Below are positions 8,993 through 17,614 of a stretch of DNA of 64,000 nt, piece after piece. Origin of the DNA: Ga0077536 sp943370145 (GTDB lineage: Bacteria > Pseudomonadota > Gammaproteobacteria > Ga0077536); assembly GCA_943370145.1 (NCBI GenBank), contig CALRPY020000018.1:9302-73301 (forward strand), in the 5' to 3' direction. Position numbers and translations under genes: made by a program. Positions within the stretch are counted from its first letter, which is position 1, and each line of letters starts with the position of its first letter. The notes below the pieces were generated by a model that did no database searches, had not been told where the DNA came from, and saw only the letters and a list, made by a program, of their open reading frames with translations.

Positions 8993-9319
8993 TCAGCCGT
9001 TGTTGAGCCCGCGTGCCGCGTTGTCGCGCGCGTGGTGATCGGTCAGCTTTTCCTTGTGTTTCTTCACCTGCCGGTCGAGCTTGTCGGCCATCAGGTCGAT
9101 GGCTGCGTACATGTCGTCGTGTTCGCTCTCGGCGTGCAACGTGTTGCCCGTGACGTGGATCGTGGCTTCGGCCTTGTGCAACTGCCGCACGGCGCCCAGC
9201 ACGACATGGGCGTCGACGACGTGATCGAAATGGCGCTGGATGCGCTGGAGCTTGGTTTTGACGTAGTCCTGCAGGGCGGGAGACAGTTCGACGTGATGAC
9301 CGGAAATGCTCAATTGCAT
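8993..9319 (-). CDS. hpf: Ribosome hibernation promoting factor, short form
   Basis: Binds the 30S decoding region in stationary phase and promotes 100S ribosome dimers. The 108-residue protein begins MQLSISGHHVELSPALQDYV and contains the AEATIHVTGNTLHAESEHDD core typical of the HPF/RaiA family. It lacks the long C-terminal dimerisation domain, so it is the short enterobacterial-type HPF. The ATG at 9319 has AGGAAT about six bases upstream. It follows rpoN by 97 bases, the standard neighbour. Confidence 0.93.
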   Translation of the reverse strand: MQLSISGHHVELSPALQDYVKTKLQRIQRHFDHVVDAHVVLGAVRQLHKAEATIHVTGNTLHAESEHDDMYAAIDLMADKLDRQVKKHKEKLTDHHARDNAARGLNNG

Positions 9320-9416
9320 GATGGTATTCCTGCTTCCGAAGTGTTGGTTGTCGATGCTCTGTAGCGTCTCTCGGAAAAAAGTATAGCGCCTGCGTGCGGC
9401 TGCGACCCGACCCAGG

Positions 9417-10934
9417 TCAAGCCAGTCGCTTGCGCTCGTTCGACGGCGGAATCTGCATCGCCTCCCGGTACTTCGCGACGGTCCGCCGCGCGACGTTGAT
9501 GCCCTGCTTCGACAGGATGTTCGCAATCTTGCTGTCGCTCAACGGCTTGTCCGTGTGTTCCGCCGCGATGAGTTTCTTGATTACCGCTCGAATCGCGGTC
9601 GACGAGGCTTCCCCGCCCATACTGGTGCTGACATGGCTGGAGAAGAAGTATTTCAGCTCGTAGATCCCGCGCGGGGTGTGCATGTACTTGCGGCTCGTCA
9701 CGCGCGAAATGGTGGATTCGTGCATGCCCAGGGTCTCGGCGATGTCGTGGAGCACGAGCGGCTTCATCGCCTCGTCTCCGTAATCCAGGAAGGCTTTCTG
9801 CCGTTCGACGATGGCGGTCGCCACCTTGAGCAGCGTTTCGCTGCGGCTCTGCAGGCTCTTGATGAACCATTTGGCTTCCTGCAGGTGGGCCTTCAGCGAG
9901 CTGTTGCCGGGGCTGTTGTCGGCGCGGCGGACCATGCTCGCGTAATACGGATTGATCCGGACGTGGGGCACGGAATCCGGATTGAGCTCGACCTTCCAGC
10001 GGCCGCGGGACTTGCGCACGAAGACGTCGGGCACCAGGTATTCGGCCGGCTCGTCGCCATACTGCGAACCCGGCCGGGGGTTCAGGGACTGAATCAGCGA
10101 GATGGCCTGCTTGAGGGTTTCCTGGTCGACCTTCAGGCGCCGCATGATCATCGCGTACTCACGTGCGCCCAGAGCGTCCAGGTAGTCCTCGGTCACGCGC
10201 TGCGCGAGTTCCAGCAGCGGCGTGCCGGCCGGCAGCTGGCGAAATTGCAGCAGCAGGCATTCCTTCAGGTCGCGGGCGCCGACGCCGGCCGGCTCCAGCG
10301 CCTGGACGAGCTTGAGCACGGCGCCGACCTCGTCGAGCTCCAGCGGCTCGGCCAGGGACTCGTCGGCATTCACCGCGTCGCGGATTTCCTCCAGCGTTGC
10401 GTCGAGGTAGCCGTCCTCGTTGATCGCGTCGACGATCGCCACCGCCACCGCGCGGTCGGCAGCCGTGAGCTGCAGCAGGTTGACCTGCCACAGCAGGTGC
10501 TCGCGCAGCGAGCCGTTGCTGCTGCGCACGTTGTCGAATTCCCCGCCGGCATCGTCATGGGAACTCGACGGGCCGGTCGCCGCGAGCGTGTTGTCGAAGA
10601 TCTCGTCCCAGTCGCTGTCGACCGGCAGGTCCTCGGGAATGTTCTCGGACGCAGACGGAACGCTGAATTCCTCGTCACCGCCCCCCACCTCGGCTTCGCC
10701 GCCCTCGTAGTCGCTGCTTTCGCCCGGATTGGCGGGCGAGGCGCCCTCGGAATTGAAGTCGAAGGACTCCCGAGCCTCCTCCTCCTCGAGTTCCAGCATC
10801 ATGTTGGAGTCGAGCGCCTGCTGAACCTCGAGCTCGAGTTCCATCGACGAGAGCTGCAGCAGGCGGATGGCCTGCTGCAGTTGAGGCGTCATGGTCAGCT
10901 GCTGACCGAGCTTTAGCTGTAGCGACTGCTTCAT
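9417..10934 (-). CDS. rpoN: RNA polymerase sigma-54 factor
   Basis: Alternative sigma factor that recognises -24/-12 promoters and needs an AAA+ activator. The 505-residue protein has region I (MKQSLQLKLGQQLTMTPQLQ, Gln/Leu-rich, activator contact), an acidic region II, the core-binding domain, a helix-turn-helix, and the C-terminal RpoN box ARRTVAKYRE. Length and domain order are normal. It lies downstream of lptB after 172 bases and upstream of hpf, a conserved arrangement. Confidence 0.97.
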   Translation of the reverse strand: MKQSLQLKLGQQLTMTPQLQQAIRLLQLSSMELELEVQQALDSNMMLELEEEEARESFDFNSEGASPANPGESSDYEGGEAEVGGGDEEFSVPSASENIPEDLPVDSDWDEIFDNTLAATGPSSSHDDAGGEFDNVRSSNGSLREHLLWQVNLLQLTAADRAVAVAIVDAINEDGYLDATLEEIRDAVNADESLAEPLELDEVGAVLKLVQALEPAGVGARDLKECLLLQFRQLPAGTPLLELAQRVTEDYLDALGAREYAMIMRRLKVDQETLKQAISLIQSLNPRPGSQYGDEPAEYLVPDVFVRKSRGRWKVELNPDSVPHVRINPYYASMVRRADNSPGNSSLKAHLQEAKWFIKSLQSRSETLLKVATAIVERQKAFLDYGDEAMKPLVLHDIAETLGMHESTISRVTSRKYMHTPRGIYELKYFFSSHVSTSMGGEASSTAIRAVIKKLIAAEHTDKPLSDSKIANILSKQGINVARRTVAKYREAMQIPPSNERKRLA

Positions 10935-11004
10935 GGGGCGGGCAAATCCGGCGCTGCGCTTCGCTGCTGGCTAGGGTTCAATGTCTGGGCTGGGTATCGG
11001 CATA

Positions 11005-11022
11005 ATTCATGCAGCCATGAAT
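11005..11022. promoter_or_regulatory. Inverted repeat upstream of rpoN
   Basis: Perfect 7-bp arms ATTCATG/CATGAAT with a 4-base spacer (CAGC), in the 172-base lptB-rpoN gap and 71 bases before the rpoN start. It could be an operator or a small RNA hairpin in the rpoN leader. No known regulator site is recognised. Confidence 0.35.
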
Positions 11023-11106
11023 GACGAGGATACAGATTCTGGCCCATGGTCCCATGCCACCACGCTCGCGACGAGGATTTTTTACAATGCGACAGGCAAC
11101 TGGCAC

Positions 11107-11832
11107 TCACATTGCAAAGTCTTCACCCAGGTAGACTTCCCGGACGTGCTCATCCTCGAGGATACGGTCCGGCGTGCCTTCGGCGATGATCCGGCCGTCG
11201 TTGACGATGTAGGCCCGGTCGCAGATACCCAGGGTTTCACGCACGTTGTGATCGGTGATCAACACGCCGATCCCGAGGCGACTGAGGTGCTGGATGATGC
11301 GCCGGATGTCGCCGACCGAGATGGGGTCGACGCCCGCAAAGGGTTCGTCGAGCAACACGAAGCGCGGCTGCGAGGCCAGCGCCCGGGCAATTTCGACCCG
11401 TCGCCGCTCGCCCCCCGACAGGGACATGCCAAGGTTCTTCTTGATGTGGCTGATATGGAACTCGCGGAGCAGGCCGTCGAGCCGCTTGGCACGCTGCTCG
11501 GGCGTCAACCCCGGGATGATCTCCAGGACCGCCGCGATGTTCTCCTCCACCGTCAGCTTGCGGAACACCGACGCTTCCTGCGGGAGATAGCCGAGGCCGC
11601 GGCGCGCCCGCAGGTCCATCGGCAACGCGGTGAGGTCCTCCTTGTCGAGGTGGATCGCGCCGCCGTCGCCCGCGATGAGACCGACGATCATGTAGAAACT
11701 GGTGGTCTTGCCGGCGCCGTTCGGGCCCAGCAGGCCGATGACCTCGCCGCTCTCGACCTTGAGGCTGACGTCCTTGACGACCTGGCGCGACTTGTAGGCC
11801 TTCGACAGGTGGCTGACGGTGAGGACGCTCAT
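11107..11832 (-). CDS. lptB: LPS export ABC transporter ATPase LptB
   Basis: ATPase that powers LPS extraction from the inner membrane by LptFG. The 241-residue protein carries Walker A GPNGAGKTT, the signature LSGGERRRVEIARAL and Walker B FVLLDEPFAGVDP, followed by the H-loop in ITDHNVRETL. The start overlaps the lptA stop by four bases. lptF and lptG are not in this window; in most genomes they are elsewhere. Confidence 0.97.
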   Translation of the reverse strand: MSVLTVSHLSKAYKSRQVVKDVSLKVESGEVIGLLGPNGAGKTTSFYMIVGLIAGDGGAIHLDKEDLTALPMDLRARRGLGYLPQEASVFRKLTVEENIAAVLEIIPGLTPEQRAKRLDGLLREFHISHIKKNLGMSLSGGERRRVEIARALASQPRFVLLDEPFAGVDPISVGDIRRIIQHLSRLGIGVLITDHNVRETLGICDRAYIVNDGRIIAEGTPDRILEDEHVREVYLGEDFAM

Positions 11833-12374
11833 TCAGCCGCCTGCGGCTTGGGCGGGATGATCACCTTGATACGGCCCGGTTTCTGGTTCCCGCTGCCGTC
11901 GGGCTTGGGCGCCTGCGGGGTGCCGCGGCCGGTGATGACGCTGTTCTTGGTGTCGTAGTTGATCCGGTAGCCCTCGAACAGCCGCGCCCCCTGGTTCAGC
12001 CGCGCATCCTTGATGAGGATGAGCAGGTTCTTCTTGGCAAGGTACTGGATCTGGGCGCCTTCGCCCTCGATGTCCTCCTTGCCCCCGTCAGGCGTCTGCT
12101 TGAAGTAGGCCGGCTGGCCGTCGAGGAAAACCTCGGTGAGCTGGCGATTCTCGTCGAAATTCGCGCGCATCTTGTCGCCGGTCATCCGGATCGAGCCCTG
12201 GATCACGACCACGTTGCCGACATAGGTGGTCCGCCCCTCGGCATCGTCCATCTCGGCGAAATCCGCTTCGATTTCGACCGGCTGCTGCGGGTCGGTCGAC
12301 AGGGCGGCGGCGCCGGATGCCCACAGGGCGAGCGAGAGCACCAGTCCATGCGCGATTCGGTTACTTGCTTTCAA
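11829..12374 (-). CDS. lptA: LPS transport periplasmic protein LptA
   Basis: Periplasmic beta-jellyroll bridge that carries LPS between LptC and LptD. A Sec signal (GLVLSLALWASGAAA) is followed by the OstA/LptA domain with QQPVEIEADFAEMDDAEGR, TYVGNVVVIQGSIRMTGDK and the repeating strand pattern. No ATG is available. A TTG at 12374 (181 residues, 14-base overlap with lptC) gives a compact signal peptide; a TTG at 12404 would add ten residues. The Lys/Pro-rich tail beyond the jellyroll is longer than in E. coli. Confidence 0.88.
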   Translation of the reverse strand: MKASNRIAHGLVLSLALWASGAAALSTDPQQPVEIEADFAEMDDAEGRTTYVGNVVVIQGSIRMTGDKMRANFDENRQLTEVFLDGQPAYFKQTPDGGKEDIEGEGAQIQYLAKKNLLILIKDARLNQGARLFEGYRINYDTKNSVITGRGTPQAPKPDGSGNQKPGRIKVIIPPKPQAAE

Positions 12375-12921
12375 TGCGGCTTCTGACCCGTTCCAGGAGT
12401 TCAAGACGGTTGTGAGAGAAATTGGCGCGGAAGCCCCGCGTCCTGGTCACCGAGCCGGGGCCCTTGATCGTTGCCGCCTTGTCGGTTTCCGCGTACTGCA
12501 CCTTCGGGAACACCCGCAGCTCAGAGGTCAGGATTTCGAACTCCCGTTCGCCTGCATCATCGAGCCGCCAGATCTCGACCTTGCCGTGGAGCAGGACGAG
12601 TTCGGTACCGGACTTGATGGTGCCGCGTTCGGCCTCCACCTGCCAGGGGCTGGCCGTGTCATTGTAAATCTCCATCCGCGGGCGGGCCAATTCGGTCGAG
12701 TCGTCGTCCGGATAGTGGTACACGCGGTCGGCGATGAGCACGTTCTCCAGTTCGCCCTGTTCGTTCATCGAATGGCGCACCATGTCGACGAGATAGTAGT
12801 CGGGCTCGTGCGGCCCCGCCGCCTGGGTCGTGGTTTCGTCCTCGGTCAGGGTACGCCACAGCCAGAATGACGCGGCGCTCAACAGCACCATGACCAGCGC
12901 GATCCAGCTTGATCTGCCCAT
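12361..12921 (-). CDS. lptC: LPS export protein LptC
   Basis: Bitopic inner-membrane protein, 186 residues, linking LptBFG to LptA. One N-terminal transmembrane helix (SWIALVMVLLSAASFWLW) is followed by the periplasmic jellyroll with PDYYLVDMVRHSMNEQGEL, as in the family. It lies 21 bases after kdsC and overlaps lptA, so kdsD-kdsC-lptC-lptA-lptB is one translationally coupled set. Confidence 0.93.
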   Translation of the reverse strand: MGRSSWIALVMVLLSAASFWLWRTLTEDETTTQAAGPHEPDYYLVDMVRHSMNEQGELENVLIADRVYHYPDDDSTELARPRMEIYNDTASPWQVEAERGTIKSGTELVLLHGKVEIWRLDDAGEREFEILTSELRVFPKVQYAETDKAATIKGPGSVTRTRGFRANFSHNRLELLERVRSRIESK

Positions 12922-12942
12922 GGCGTGCCGGCCGCAGCGCGC

Positions 12943-13482
12943 CTAGAGGCCGTAGCGGGCGAGCTGTGCGGCGAGCGTCCCGCGGGCGCTCAGCAGGAGT
13001 TCGCAGACCTCGCGCACCGCGCCGGCGCCGCCGGCGGCCCGGGTGCGGTAGCGGGCGACCCCCACGCAGGCGGGGTGCCCGTCCGCGACCGTCACCGGCA
13101 GGCCGACTTTCCTGAGCACCGGCACATCGGGGAGGTCGTCGCCGACGTAACAGACCTCCGCGGAGCGGAGGCCGAGTTTCGCCTCGAGTTCGGCGAGCGC
13201 GGCAAGCTTGTCATTCTGTCCCTGGTAGACGAACTCGATGCCGAGTTCGGCCATGCGCGCGGCGACCACCGGCGAGCGACGCCCCGTGATGATGGCGATG
13301 GCCATGCCGCTGTCGCGCAGCATCACCAGGCCTTGCCCGTCGCGCACATTGAAGACCTTGTACTCCTCGCCCGAGGGGCCGAGGAACAACTGGCCGTTGG
13401 TCAGCACGCCGTCGACGTCGAAGGCGGCAAGCCGGATGCCGGCGGCGGCGTCCAGCACGTCGGCGGGATAGGGTGTACTCAC
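12943..13482 (-). CDS. kdsC: KDO-8-phosphate phosphatase
   Basis: HAD phosphatase that releases Kdo from Kdo-8-phosphate for lipopolysaccharide. The 179-residue protein has the nucleophile motif AFDVDGVLTNG, motif II ITGRRS and motif IV VGDDLPDVPVL, with no cap domain, as in the tetrameric C0 HAD family. It overlaps kdsD by four bases. Confidence 0.95.
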   Translation of the reverse strand: MSTPYPADVLDAAAGIRLAAFDVDGVLTNGQLFLGPSGEEYKVFNVRDGQGLVMLRDSGMAIAIITGRRSPVVAARMAELGIEFVYQGQNDKLAALAELEAKLGLRSAEVCYVGDDLPDVPVLRKVGLPVTVADGHPACVGVARYRTRAAGGAGAVREVCELLLSARGTLAAQLARYGL

Positions 13483-14489
13483 AGGACCTTCGCTTTCAGC
13501 AGATCGTGCATGTTGAGGACGCCGACCAGCGTGTTGCTCCCGTCAACGACGAGGAGTGCGTTGATTTTGCTGTCCTGCATGATGCGCAGGGCTTCCGCGG
13601 CGAGCATGTCGACCTGCACGGTCCTGCAGCGGCGGGTCATGACCTCGCCGACCGGCAGGTGCAGCACCTCCGCGCCGCGATCGAGCGCGCGCCTGAGGTC
13701 GCCATCGGTGAACACACCCAGCACGCAGCCGGCGGCATCGGTGACGGCGGTCAGGCCGAGTCCCTTGCGCGTCATCTCGAGCAGCGCATCGACAACCCGG
13801 GTCTCGGGGGTGACGACGGGCATCTGCCCGTCCCGATGCATCAGGTCGTGGATCTTGAGCAGCAGGCGGCGGCCCAGGGCCCCGCCGGGATGCGAGCGCG
13901 CGAAATCCTCCTGCGTGAAGCCGCGCGCTTCGAGGAGGGCGACCGCGAGAGCGTCGCCCATCGCCAGCGCCGCGGTGGTGCTGGAGGTCGGCGCGAGCCC
14001 CAGTGGGCAGGCTTCCTGCCCGACGCGCACGTGCAGGTGCACGGTGGCCGCCTCGGCCAGCGTCGAGCGCGGGTTGCCGGTCAGGGCGATCAGAGGCACC
14101 CCGAGCCGCTTGAGCAGGGGGATGAGGATGGTCAGTTCGTCGGTCTCGCCGGAATTCGACAGTGCGAACACCACGTCCTGGGCCGTGATCATGCCCATGT
14201 CGCCATGGCTGGCCTCGCCCGGGTGGACGAAGAAGGCCGGCGTGCCGGTGCTTGCGAGCGTCGCCGCGAACTTACTGCCGATATGGCCCGACTTGCCCAT
14301 GCCCAGCACGACGATGCGCCCCGGGCAGCCAAGCATGTGCCGGGCGGCCTCGGCGAAGGCGTCATCGATACAGTCCACGAGCCCTGCCAGCGTCCGCGCC
14401 TCGATCTCGATGACGGCCCGTCCAAGTCGCTTGATCTGGTCGACGTCGAACGCCGTCAACGGCGGTGTGCGGGATTCGGGAACGGTCAT
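13479..14489 (-). CDS. kdsD: Arabinose-5-phosphate isomerase
   Basis: Converts ribulose-5-phosphate to arabinose-5-phosphate, the Kdo precursor. The 336-residue protein has an N-terminal SIS domain (VVLGMGKSGHIGSKFAATL, SNSGETDEL, TSSTTAALAMGDALA) and two C-terminal CBS repeats (HDLMHRDGQMPVV and VGEVMTRRCRTVQ). The ATG at 14489 (MTVPESRTPP) is chosen because the 68 codons upstream do not look like protein. It is the first gene of the kds-lpt set and is divergent from the MurU-like gene, with a 155-base shared upstream region. Confidence 0.95.
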   Translation of the reverse strand: MTVPESRTPPLTAFDVDQIKRLGRAVIEIEARTLAGLVDCIDDAFAEAARHMLGCPGRIVVLGMGKSGHIGSKFAATLASTGTPAFFVHPGEASHGDMGMITAQDVVFALSNSGETDELTILIPLLKRLGVPLIALTGNPRSTLAEAATVHLHVRVGQEACPLGLAPTSSTTAALAMGDALAVALLEARGFTQEDFARSHPGGALGRRLLLKIHDLMHRDGQMPVVTPETRVVDALLEMTRKGLGLTAVTDAAGCVLGVFTDGDLRRALDRGAEVLHLPVGEVMTRRCRTVQVDMLAAEALRIMQDSKINALLVVDGSNTLVGVLNMHDLLKAKVL

Positions 14490-14644
14490 GATGCGGGGCA
14501 ATGGCAGGCTGTCGCCAGCGTCTGTTTGGAGTGGGCACAAGGGTTGCAGGTACGCGGCGCTATTCCACCGGTTTACAGTAGGCAGCGCAAGCGCGGCGCT
14601 CGCGGCGTGGCGCCCATCAGGCACTTGTTTACGGTGAGACCTCC

Positions 14645-15331
14645 ATGAAAGCGATGCTCCTTGCCGCCGGGCGCGGCGAACGGCTGCGGCCACTGACCGA
14701 CCAGACCCCGAAACCCCTGCTCGAGGTCGGCGGGCGCACCCTCATCGAGTGGCAGATCGAACGCCTGTACCGCGCGGGCATCCGCGATTTCGTGATCAAC
14801 CTCGCGCATCTCGGTGCGCAGATCGAGGCGTTCCTCGGCGACGGCCGTCGCTACGACGCCCGCTTCACCTTCAGCCACGAACCGGCCGGCGCGCTCGAGA
14901 CCGGTGGCGGCATTCGCCACGCCCTGCACCTGTTCGACGGCGCGCCCTTCATCGTCGCGAATGCCGATGTCTGGATCGAGTTCGATTTCACGCGCCTGCC
15001 GCAGCTGGACGGCGATCTCGCGCACCTGCTGCTGGTGCCGAACCCGGCACATCATCGCCGCGGTGACTTCGCGTTGCGCGCCGGGCGCGTGGCGAACGAC
15101 GAAGACATGCGGCACACCTTTGCCGGTGTCGCCGTGTACTCGCCTGCGTTGTTCGAACGGCAGGCACCGGGGCGTTTTCCACTGGCGCCACTGCTGCGTG
15201 ACGCGGCTGAACGGGGCCTGCTCGGCGGACAGCTTTTCGAGGGTTGCTGGATCGATGTCGGCACCCCGGAACGGCTGCAGGATGCGCAGCTACGGGTAGC
15301 ATCCCTGGGGGCCGGAAAAGGACTGTTTTAA
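14645..15331 (+). CDS. murU: Nucleotidyltransferase, MurU-like
   Basis: 228-residue sugar-phosphate nucleotidyltransferase. It has the Rossmann-like signature LAAGRGERLRPLTDQTPKPLL, the metal-binding NADVWIEFDF and the late WIDVGTPERL block. Length and sequence fit MurU, which makes UDP-MurNAc from MurNAc-1-phosphate in cell-wall recycling. MurU is normally encoded beside the kinase AmgK, and no such gene is adjacent here, so the sugar substrate is inferred. It is divergent from kdsD and is followed by the lytic transglycosylase, another cell-wall enzyme. Confidence 0.8.
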   Translation: MKAMLLAAGRGERLRPLTDQTPKPLLEVGGRTLIEWQIERLYRAGIRDFVINLAHLGAQIEAFLGDGRRYDARFTFSHEPAGALETGGGIRHALHLFDGAPFIVANADVWIEFDFTRLPQLDGDLAHLLLVPNPAHHRRGDFALRAGRVANDEDMRHTFAGVAVYSPALFERQAPGRFPLAPLLRDAAERGLLGGQLFEGCWIDVGTPERLQDAQLRVASLGAGKGLF

Positions 15332-15359
15332 TCGATTACTAGCGCAATCATGTACTTAG

Positions 15360-15388
15360 TTGCGTTATGTAACTTTTGCTCTTATTAT
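15360..15388 (+). promoter_or_regulatory. Sigma-70 promoter of the transglycosylase gene
   Basis: TTGCGT (15360-15365), a 17-base spacer and TATTAT (15383-15388), in an A/T-rich patch after murU. Predicted transcription start near 15395, leaving a leader of about 130 bases before the ATG at 15523. Confidence 0.65.
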
Positions 15389-15522
15389 CCCTCCTAAGCC
15401 CGCGTCACCTAAACGGATGATGCGAGCGCCTCAAACCCTGTTGCGGATTTGCAATTGAACTGTGCTTCCGGGCGGCGTACATAGACGCCACCAGACGAAA
15501 AAAACGAACGCCTACCGCTGGT

Positions 15523-17598
15523 ATGTTTCGAATAATTCGACACAGCGCCGCCTGGCTGGGGTGCGCTGCAGGCCTGCTGTTGCACGTCGATGCGGCCCTC
15601 GCCACGACGCCGACACAGCCCTCGCGCGGACTCCCGCTCGCGATCGCCGCCGCACCGGCCACCCCCGGTCCGCTGCGCGTGCTCGCCTTGCGCACCGATT
15701 CCTCGGCCAGGACGCACGGACAGGATGCGCAGCTGCGCATGATCGCGGACTTCGCGCGCGCCCTCGGCCGGGACGTGGAATGGGCAGAGGTGTCGCATCC
15801 GCGCAAGCTCTATGCCCGGCTTGCGACCGGCAGCGCCGACGTCGTCATCGGGCCGGAACCCGAAGACCTCTCTGCCCATCCTGAAATCGCCGCGACCGCG
15901 CCGGTGGCAACCGAGCGCTATGTCGTCGTCGGCCGTAGCGACAACCGGGCCGCGAGCCCGCTCGACCTCCGCGGCATGAGCGCCGCGATGGCCCTGGCCT
16001 CCCCTTACTGGGACTACTTCGACCGGCTGCGCAAGGTCGTGCCGCGGCTCAAGCTGCATGCGCTGTCCAACGATCTGGAGATCGACGCCCCGCTGCGGCT
16101 GGTGGCGGACGGCATGGTCGATGTCGCGATCGTCGCGGTCACCGATGGCCAGGACTGGTTCAAGTGCCACCCGCGCGTCAAACCCCTGTTCAACCTCACC
16201 GATGAGCTGCCGTTGCGCTGGTACGTCCGGCGCCATGAAGACGCGCTGCTTGCGAACCTCAACCAGTTCATCGACCGCTACCACGCGGCCTACTTCGAGC
16301 CGGCGGCGACGCTGCGCGACTTCGCCGCGATCAAGCAGCGCGGCGTGCTGCGGGTCATCACCCGCGTCGAGCCTCGCAACTATTTCATCAGCGAGGGCAA
16401 GCCGTCCGGCTTCGAACTCGAACTCGTGAACGCGTTCGCGCAACGCCATGGCCTGCGCCTCGAGGTACGGGTCGCGGCCAATGACGACCAGGTGCTGGAC
16501 TGGCTCAGGAAGGGCGTGGGCGATCTCGTCACGACCCGGCTGTCGGGCGCAGCCCTGGAGGAGGACCCGTCGCTCGCCACGTCCCGCAGCTACGACTACG
16601 AAGCGTTCGCGACCGTCAGCCGGCGCGCGCTGCCGCTCCGCTCGGGCACGGACCTCGGCGGACTGCTGTTTGCGGCGCCCCAGGATTCGGCCGAGTTCCG
16701 GGCCCTGCAGTCGATGCGTGGAAACGTGCCGGGCATGACGGTCATCCCGGTCACGCCGGAGGTAAGCCAGCACACCCTCCTGAACCGGGTCGCCGACGGC
16801 ATGGTCGACGCAACCGTGGTTCCCGGCGCGGCGGCCGCCGCCATCGAGGCGGCCTATCCCGAGCTGTTCGTCGGGACGTCGATCGGTCATCGCTATGACT
16901 ACCGGTGGACGCTGCGGGGCACGAACCAGAAGATGCTCGCCGCGGTCAACGAATTCCTCGGCGAAGCCCGCACCAACGGCTTGTTGCAGATCCTGGCCGC
17001 TCGCTATTCCGGCGAGGACCGCCAGGCTTGGCCGGTCGCCGCGCTGCCGCGCCTGTCGCCCTACGACCCCATCGTGCAGCGCTACGCCGATCGCTACGGT
17101 TTCGACTGGCGGCTCATTGCGGCGCAGATGTACCAGGAGAGCCAGTTCGATCCTGGCGCGCGCTCGCCCAGCGGTGCATTCGGGCTGATGCAGTTGATGC
17201 CACGTACCGCGAAGGGGCTCGGCTTCGGCGACCTGCAGCGGCCCGACAGCGCAATCCATGCCGGCGTGAAATACCTGTACGAGCTGCGCAACGAGTTCGA
17301 CAGCCGGGTGCCAGCCGGTGAACGCACCTGGTTCGCACTCGCCGCCTACAACACCGGCCATCAACGCGTCGAGCGCGCACGACGGCTGGCCGCGAAGATG
17401 AAGCTCGATCCGAACCGCTGGACCAACAACGTCGAGCTCGCAATGCTCGAGCTCGCGCGGCCGCGCGGCGGCGGGGGCGACCGCCGCTACGGGCAGGCCA
17501 TCGTCTACGTGCGGGCGATCCAGTCCCTGTACGGCAGTTACCGCAACCTGATGGTGTCCGCAGCCCAGGCCCTGCCGGGCATCCCGCCGCGGGCCTGA
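15523..17598 (+). CDS. MltF-like lytic transglycosylase with two solute-binding domains
   Basis: Exported protein of 691 residues. After an N-terminal signal there are two periplasmic amino-acid-binding (SBP_bac_3) modules in a row, roughly residues 45-265 (GPLRVLALRTDSSARTHG ...) and 265-490 (RGVLRVITRVEPRNYFISEG ...). A C-terminal SLT lysozyme-like domain follows: QESQFDPGARSPSGAFGLMQ with catalytic Glu539, then ALAAYNTG. It should cleave peptidoglycan to anhydro-muropeptides in the periplasm. E. coli MltF has about 518 residues and one such binding module, so the first module is an addition. No lipobox is visible. The start follows a 17-bp-spaced promoter and a 130-base leader. Confidence 0.87.
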   Translation: MFRIIRHSAAWLGCAAGLLLHVDAALATTPTQPSRGLPLAIAAAPATPGPLRVLALRTDSSARTHGQDAQLRMIADFARALGRDVEWAEVSHPRKLYARLATGSADVVIGPEPEDLSAHPEIAATAPVATERYVVVGRSDNRAASPLDLRGMSAAMALASPYWDYFDRLRKVVPRLKLHALSNDLEIDAPLRLVADGMVDVAIVAVTDGQDWFKCHPRVKPLFNLTDELPLRWYVRRHEDALLANLNQFIDRYHAAYFEPAATLRDFAAIKQRGVLRVITRVEPRNYFISEGKPSGFELELVNAFAQRHGLRLEVRVAANDDQVLDWLRKGVGDLVTTRLSGAALEEDPSLATSRSYDYEAFATVSRRALPLRSGTDLGGLLFAAPQDSAEFRALQSMRGNVPGMTVIPVTPEVSQHTLLNRVADGMVDATVVPGAAAAAIEAAYPELFVGTSIGHRYDYRWTLRGTNQKMLAAVNEFLGEARTNGLLQILAARYSGEDRQAWPVAALPRLSPYDPIVQRYADRYGFDWRLIAAQMYQESQFDPGARSPSGAFGLMQLMPRTAKGLGFGDLQRPDSAIHAGVKYLYELRNEFDSRVPAGERTWFALAAYNTGHQRVERARRLAAKMKLDPNRWTNNVELAMLELARPRGGGGDRRYGQAIVYVRAIQSLYGSYRNLMVSAAQALPGIPPRA

Positions 17599-17614
17599 CA
17601 CCCGCCGCCCGCGT

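Noticed and set aside
15409..17601. 730-codon minus-strand frame opposite the transglycosylase gene
   Set aside because: Shadow frame; the plus strand has signal, binding domains and SLT motifs in order.
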